Origin: UMGS172 sp045637775
Lineage (GTDB): Bacteria > Bacillota > Clostridia > Oscillospirales > Acutalibacteraceae
DNA: 64,000 nt
NCBI GenBank assembly: GCA_045637775.1
Contig: JAZUAC010000042.1
Span: 62,001-126,000 of the forward strand
Direction: 5' to 3'
The position numbers and the translations under genes are program-made. A model generated the notes under the pieces. It was given only the letters and a program-made list of their open reading frames with translations. It was not told where the DNA came from and made no database searches. Below are positions 60,748-64,000 of this stretch, piece by piece. Position 1 is the first letter of the stretch, and every line of letters begins with the position of its first letter.

Positions 60748-61313
60748 TATTTATCCTCAATTCCGTATTGCTTGCGAAGTCCCAAATACGAGTCGGTAAG
60801 CATTTTGCTGACAAGTTCCCAATCCAAATCGAGAAAGCCTGTGGCAAACATAGTTGCAATTCCGTGAACGTATGCCCACATCTCAAGGTGGAATATCCTT
60901 GCATCGGTTTCGTTTAACCCTGTGTTATTCTGTACGAGGGATTCCATGTTGCTGTCGACACCCGATTCAATCGAGGTGTCTTCATTTGAACGGTCACGCA
61001 TATATAAAAGCTTGAAAAGCTCCTTTTCATCCTTGGCAAAACGGATATATGCAATGCCGCTTGCTTTATAGGCGGGATAAAGACCGTCTTCAACCTCGCG
61101 TTGCATATATGTCTGATACAACTCATAGGCGTTTTTCGCTACAGCCAGACGAAGCTCATCCATTGTTGCAAAGTTGGAAAAAACAGGCTGAGTTGAGCAG
61201 TTGAGATATGTTGCTACTGTTCGAGCGTTGAGGGCATCGGAACCTTCCTTGCGAACAACCTCTATTGCGGCATTTATTATGTCTTCTTTAGTGGTTTTTA
61301 CTTTAGGCGGCAT
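60747..61313 (-). CDS. TetR family transcriptional regulator
   Basis: A 188-residue repressor. Residues about 5-50 form the TetR helix-turn-helix (TKEDIINAAIEVVRKEGSDA, then NARTVATYLNCSTQPVFSNF). The C-terminal domain (TetR_C-like; WAYVHGIATMFATG) is helical and would bind the inducer. ATG 61313 follows GGAGGAAAG. It leads the operon with the two ABC genes, and a perfect palindrome overlaps its own promoter, so it should repress itself and the exporter until a substrate binds. Confidence 0.92.
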   Translation of the reverse strand: MPPKVKTTKEDIINAAIEVVRKEGSDALNARTVATYLNCSTQPVFSNFATMDELRLAVAKNAYELYQTYMQREVEDGLYPAYKASGIAYIRFAKDEKELFKLLYMRDRSNEDTSIESGVDSNMESLVQNNTGLNETDARIFHLEMWAYVHGIATMFATGFLDLDWELVSKMLTDSYLGLRKQYGIEDK

Positions 61314-61340
61314 ACTTTCCTCCAAAATATAGTTTAAGAT

Positions 61341-61358
61341 ATATAACACATGTTATAT
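61341..61358. promoter_or_regulatory. Probable TetR operator
   Basis: ATATAACA (61341-61348), CA, TGTTATAT (61351-61358): two perfect 8-base inverted half sites around two bases. Its right part overlaps the -10 box of the tetR promoter, a classic repression layout. Confidence 0.75.
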
Positions 61359-61383
61359 TATCACAACTGCCGTACAAAGTCAA
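61355..61383 (-). promoter_or_regulatory. Sigma-A promoter of the tetR-ABC operon
   Basis: On the minus strand TTGACT (61383-61378) and TAATAT (61360-61355) with a 17-base spacer; the operator covers the -10 and start site. Confidence 0.78.
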
Positions 61384-61500
61384 CAGTGTGTCACACATTT
61401 TACAAAACAATTTGTTTCACATACTTTATAAAATAATTCGTGTTAAAAAATTTTCGTTAAATAGTTTGCAAACAACGAAAGATTGTTTGCAAAAAAAATA

Positions 61501-61529
61501 TTTACAACAATATTTAAGTATGATATAAT
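61501..61529 (+). promoter_or_regulatory. Sigma-A promoter of the second GH16-like lipoprotein gene
   Basis: TTTACA (61501-61506) and TATAAT (61524-61529), 17 bases apart, 25 bases before the ATG. The stretch 61384-61500 upstream is very AT-rich with two TTTGCAAA-type repeats (AGTTTGCAAAC, TTGTTTGCAAAA). Confidence 0.72.
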
Positions 61530-61554
61530 TTTTTAAAAAGATTTGGAGGTTTAT

Positions 61555-63354
61555 ATGAAACGCATTATTTCTGTATTATTTGTTTTTTGTATGTTCTTTT
61601 CTTTGATTGCCTGCGGTTCTGAGTCGACTGATAGCAATACTTCAAATGTATCAACTGCAACGCAATCATCAGAAGGTAACGCAATTGAAAAGATAGATGT
61701 TGTATTTAAGAGTGATTCCGGTGAATCGAAGTATAACATTATTTATCCGGAGAAGGGCGAGAATGGGGAAGATTTAAGAGCAGGCTATCTGTACAAGCAG
61801 ATGAAGGATAAGCTTGGTATTAATCCCAAAAAGGCCACAGATTCGACTGACGGAACCGATGCGTTTGAGATACTTGTTGGCGAGACCAACCGTGCTGAAT
61901 CGGCTAAGGCAATGAGTTATATGTTTGATAAGGGCTATGGCCGTCGTGATGATTTCATCATTTGCTCAATGGGTAAAAAGATCATCATCAATGCTAATAA
62001 TACCGAAGCGCTTACCAATGCCTGCCAATATTTTGTAGATAACTTTTTGTCTGCCGAAAAGATTGTTGGCGGTATTGAGTATATCAGTCATATGACAGGC
62101 GATTTCAAAGATATTACCGTAAACGGTGTTAATATCGGCAGATTTGTTATTGTAAGACCGCATTATAACAGTTCTTATATTACACAAATTGAAATCGATA
62201 ACCTTATAAAATCGGTTTTCGATGCAACAGGATATGAACTCAAACTTAAAGAGGATGCATATTGTGCTAATGCTGAATATGAGATTGTTGTTGGTAACAC
62301 TAACCGTCAAGGTATTGAGAAAATAAGCAATTACGACCTTTATAATGTTACAGTTTCTGGCAAAAAGGTCTATCTTAACGGTGGTTCTACATATTCCACA
62401 GCGGTTGCTGTTTCTGAATTTGCAAAGCTTTGTGCAAGCGGTGCAGTTACCGATGCAAGTTCTGTTAAAAACGGTAGTTATAAGGCCACCTACACGGCAA
62501 ACTATGACAGTTCTGTTACCTACCGTCCTGTTTGGACCGATGAATTTGACGGTGATTCGGTTGATACCTCGAAGTGGGATATTATATCAGAGGAATATAA
62601 TAAGAAAGGTACCGACGGATTATCGGGACAGAACGGAAAACGCGCATGGCGTAACCCCGATAATGTTGTAATACGTGACGGATACTTCCATTCGGTATTC
62701 ACACAGGATGAGGGTAACTATTACAGCGGTACTTTGCGTACCTATAACACATTGATATTTAAATATGGATATGTTGAAATGAGCTCAATCACTCCGCAGG
62801 GAAGCGGATTCTGGAGCACTTTGTGGATGTCATCGGCTAACGTTAGAGAGAATATGTTTGAGCATGGTTGTTCGATGGAGGTTGACATTGCTGAGAACTT
62901 CGGTAACTCAGCTGTTACCAATGCTAATGCTCACGTATGGCCAAAAGGTGTAGGACCCACTCTTGGTTTTGTGCATCGTTCTTTTGACCAGATTCGTTCA
63001 AACGAAAAGAAGTACAGCGTTCAAAAGACCGACGGTAAGCTTTTAAGCGAAGATTTCCACACCTTCGGATTCCTGTGGACCCAGGATTACATTGCATTTA
63101 CTGCAGACGGAAAGATATATTGTGATCTTAACCTTAACGATCCCGGTTTTGAGGATTACAAATATGCCTATACCGAGAATTTTGTTAACCTACGCCTTGC
63201 AGGAACTGCAGGATTTAGTAACTGTCCGTTGCCTATGACCGCAACCGAAGAGGAATGGGCTAACACCAATCAGTTTATTGTTGATTATGTTCACATTTAT
63301 CAGCTTAATGACGGTGTTTCCGGAATCGTATCAGATGCACAGTTTGAGTGGTAA
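61555..63354 (+). CDS. GH16-like lipoprotein, paralog of the 11739 gene
   Basis: A 599-residue lipoprotein with lipobox SLIAC. It has the same layout as 11739-13493: a doubled N-terminal unit (FEILVGETNRA...MGKKIIIN...ACQYFVDNFL and YEIVVGNTNRQ...SGKKVYLN...AVSEFAKLC), then a GH16-like jelly roll from about 325 with the catalytic signature EVDIAE. The catalytic Glu residues and middle Asp are intact in both paralogs. ITVNGVNIG and RPHYNSS appear in both proteins at the same place. ATG 61555 follows TTGGAGG. Probably an extracellular glucan-degrading or glycan-binding enzyme. Confidence 0.85.
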   Translation: MKRIISVLFVFCMFFSLIACGSESTDSNTSNVSTATQSSEGNAIEKIDVVFKSDSGESKYNIIYPEKGENGEDLRAGYLYKQMKDKLGINPKKATDSTDGTDAFEILVGETNRAESAKAMSYMFDKGYGRRDDFIICSMGKKIIINANNTEALTNACQYFVDNFLSAEKIVGGIEYISHMTGDFKDITVNGVNIGRFVIVRPHYNSSYITQIEIDNLIKSVFDATGYELKLKEDAYCANAEYEIVVGNTNRQGIEKISNYDLYNVTVSGKKVYLNGGSTYSTAVAVSEFAKLCASGAVTDASSVKNGSYKATYTANYDSSVTYRPVWTDEFDGDSVDTSKWDIISEEYNKKGTDGLSGQNGKRAWRNPDNVVIRDGYFHSVFTQDEGNYYSGTLRTYNTLIFKYGYVEMSSITPQGSGFWSTLWMSSANVRENMFEHGCSMEVDIAENFGNSAVTNANAHVWPKGVGPTLGFVHRSFDQIRSNEKKYSVQKTDGKLLSEDFHTFGFLWTQDYIAFTADGKIYCDLNLNDPGFEDYKYAYTENFVNLRLAGTAGFSNCPLPMTATEEEWANTNQFIVDYVHIYQLNDGVSGIVSDAQFEW

Positions 63355-63377
63355 TATAAGCTTATATAGTTAATTAA

Positions 63378-63413
63378 CAAAGCCCTAAAGAACCGAAATT
63401 CTTTAGGGCTTTG
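63378..63413. terminator. Bidirectional intrinsic terminator
   Basis: CAAAGCCCTAAAGAA pairs with TTCTTTAGGGCTTTG around CCGAAA, between convergent genes. Confidence 0.92.
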
Positions 63414-63417
63414 TTGT

Positions 63418-63915
63418 TTACATAATGAAGTTGCTTAATACAACACCGATCACTATTCCAAGAATGTATATGCCGATATTCATAAGCCAAAATTTTCCCT
63501 TTGACCAACCGATATCTGCCCAAATGTTGGAGGCAATGCTTTCTACAACAAGGATAAGAACTGTGAGTACAGGCAGAATTGCGACCCATAAATCACCTGC
63601 GATGATAAACGGAACAGGAGGTAATAACCACAGCAAAAGCAAAAGCTCGGTAAATCCGCGCATTATACGTCCTGTGTTGTATCTCACAGGCATATTGTGT
63701 GCAAGTTGCGCATAAACGGCGTCTCGCTCTTTATTGAGTATTTTGACACCGTGGCGCATCATAAGAGGGAAGACAACCGCAATCATTCCTGCGGGGATAC
63801 ATAGAAGAATCCACCATTTTACAATTTTGTAAAGACCTACAATTAGACCGATACCGAGTACGGTCGCCAATATGTATGAAGCTATGCGGATAACTACTTT
63901 TAATACACGCACCAA
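63418..63915 (-). CDS. Integral membrane protein of unknown function
   Basis: A 165-residue protein with four hydrophobic segments (about 10-28, 33-50, 87-125 as one or two, 143-163). The cytoplasmic loop HGVKILNKERDAVYAQLAHN lies between the second and third. I recognise no family. The start is GTG 63915 with AAGGTGA upstream. It ends at the shared terminator. The last 85 bases of the window beyond it hold no visible gene. Confidence 0.7.
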   Translation of the reverse strand: MVRVLKVVIRIASYILATVLGIGLIVGLYKIVKWWILLCIPAGMIAVVFPLMMRHGVKILNKERDAVYAQLAHNMPVRYNTGRIMRGFTELLLLLWLLPPVPFIIAGDLWVAILPVLTVLILVVESIASNIWADIGWSKGKFWLMNIGIYILGIVIGVVLSNFIM

Positions 63916-64000
63916 ATCACCTTATTTATCAAAATAACATTTTAATAAATAATAGCACTATGTTTTCAACTAGTCAATATGAAAATCGAAATCTTAACCT

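Overview
The window looks like a chromosomal segment of an endospore-forming, low-to-moderate GC Clostridia member of the Ruminococcaceae/Oscillospiraceae type. The evidence is: spoIIGA-sigE and a complete spoIIIAA-AH operon; a SpoIVFA/SpoIVFB-like pair; FMN and SAM-I riboswitches followed by intrinsic terminators; frequent TTG/GTG starts with strong Shine-Dalgarno sequences; an HPr with both His15 and Ser46; and secreted proteins carrying dockerin and cohesin-like modules. There is no phage, CRISPR array, insertion sequence or rRNA in the window.

Layout. 1-2.6 kb: the start of an OGG-type DNA glycosylase (minus strand, cut by the window edge), a small membrane protein, then spoIIGA-sigE. 2.6-7.3 kb (minus): two membrane-anchored wall proteins with GHL10-like barrels, one fused to an amidase. 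7.3-11.7 kb: DUF1294 protein, FMN riboswitch-ribU, SAM-I riboswitch-metK, pepD. 11.7-17 kb: a GH16-like lipoprotein and a heterodimeric ABC exporter (minus). 17-20.7 kb: DUF896, a HAD phosphatase, Maf, a 59-residue ORF and an orphan peptide-binding lipoprotein. 20.7-24.9 kb: the housekeeping cluster ylxM-ffh-rpsP-khpA-rimM-trmD, then HPr.

24.9-32.1 kb is a carbohydrate and sugar-acid island: a DUF6259-like glycosidase, an AraC regulator (minus), an unusual fusion of a BNR/sialidase-like propeller to a KDPG/KDPGal aldolase, a broken galactonate dehydratase (dgoD), a dgoK kinase and an SGNH esterase. Together they suggest uptake of an acidic sugar and its breakdown through 2-keto-3-deoxy-6-phosphogalactonate to pyruvate and glyceraldehyde-3-phosphate, with the in-operon dehydratase now lost.

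32.2-42.9 kb is rich in sporulation and envelope genes: spoIIIAA-AH, an Asp23 protein, MscS, DegV, a CE4 deacetylase, dut, a small membrane protein, then LytM peptidase plus M50 protease. 42.9-45.4 kb holds a split radical-SAM/DUF2344 pair. 45.5-58.9 kb is bounded by two nearly identical tRNA-Leu(GAG)-terminator units in opposite orientation. Between them lie a dockerin protein, a 2989-residue surface protein (BspA-type leucine-rich repeats, glycine-rich block, InlB-like repeats, cohesin-like domain and dockerin) and a MacB-like ABC transporter. 58.9-64 kb: a TetR-controlled ABC-2 exporter with a visible operator, a second GH16-like lipoprotein paralogous to the one at 11.7 kb, and a membrane protein.

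I did not find a clear new defence system or mobile system. The most unusual items are the propeller-aldolase fusion beside a decayed dgoD, the inverted tRNA-terminator pair around the giant adhesin, the GH16 paralogs with a duplicated N-terminal module, the CBS-less SpoIVFB beside a LytM partner with intact zinc ligands, and the small ORF whose ribosome-binding site lies inside a terminator hairpin.
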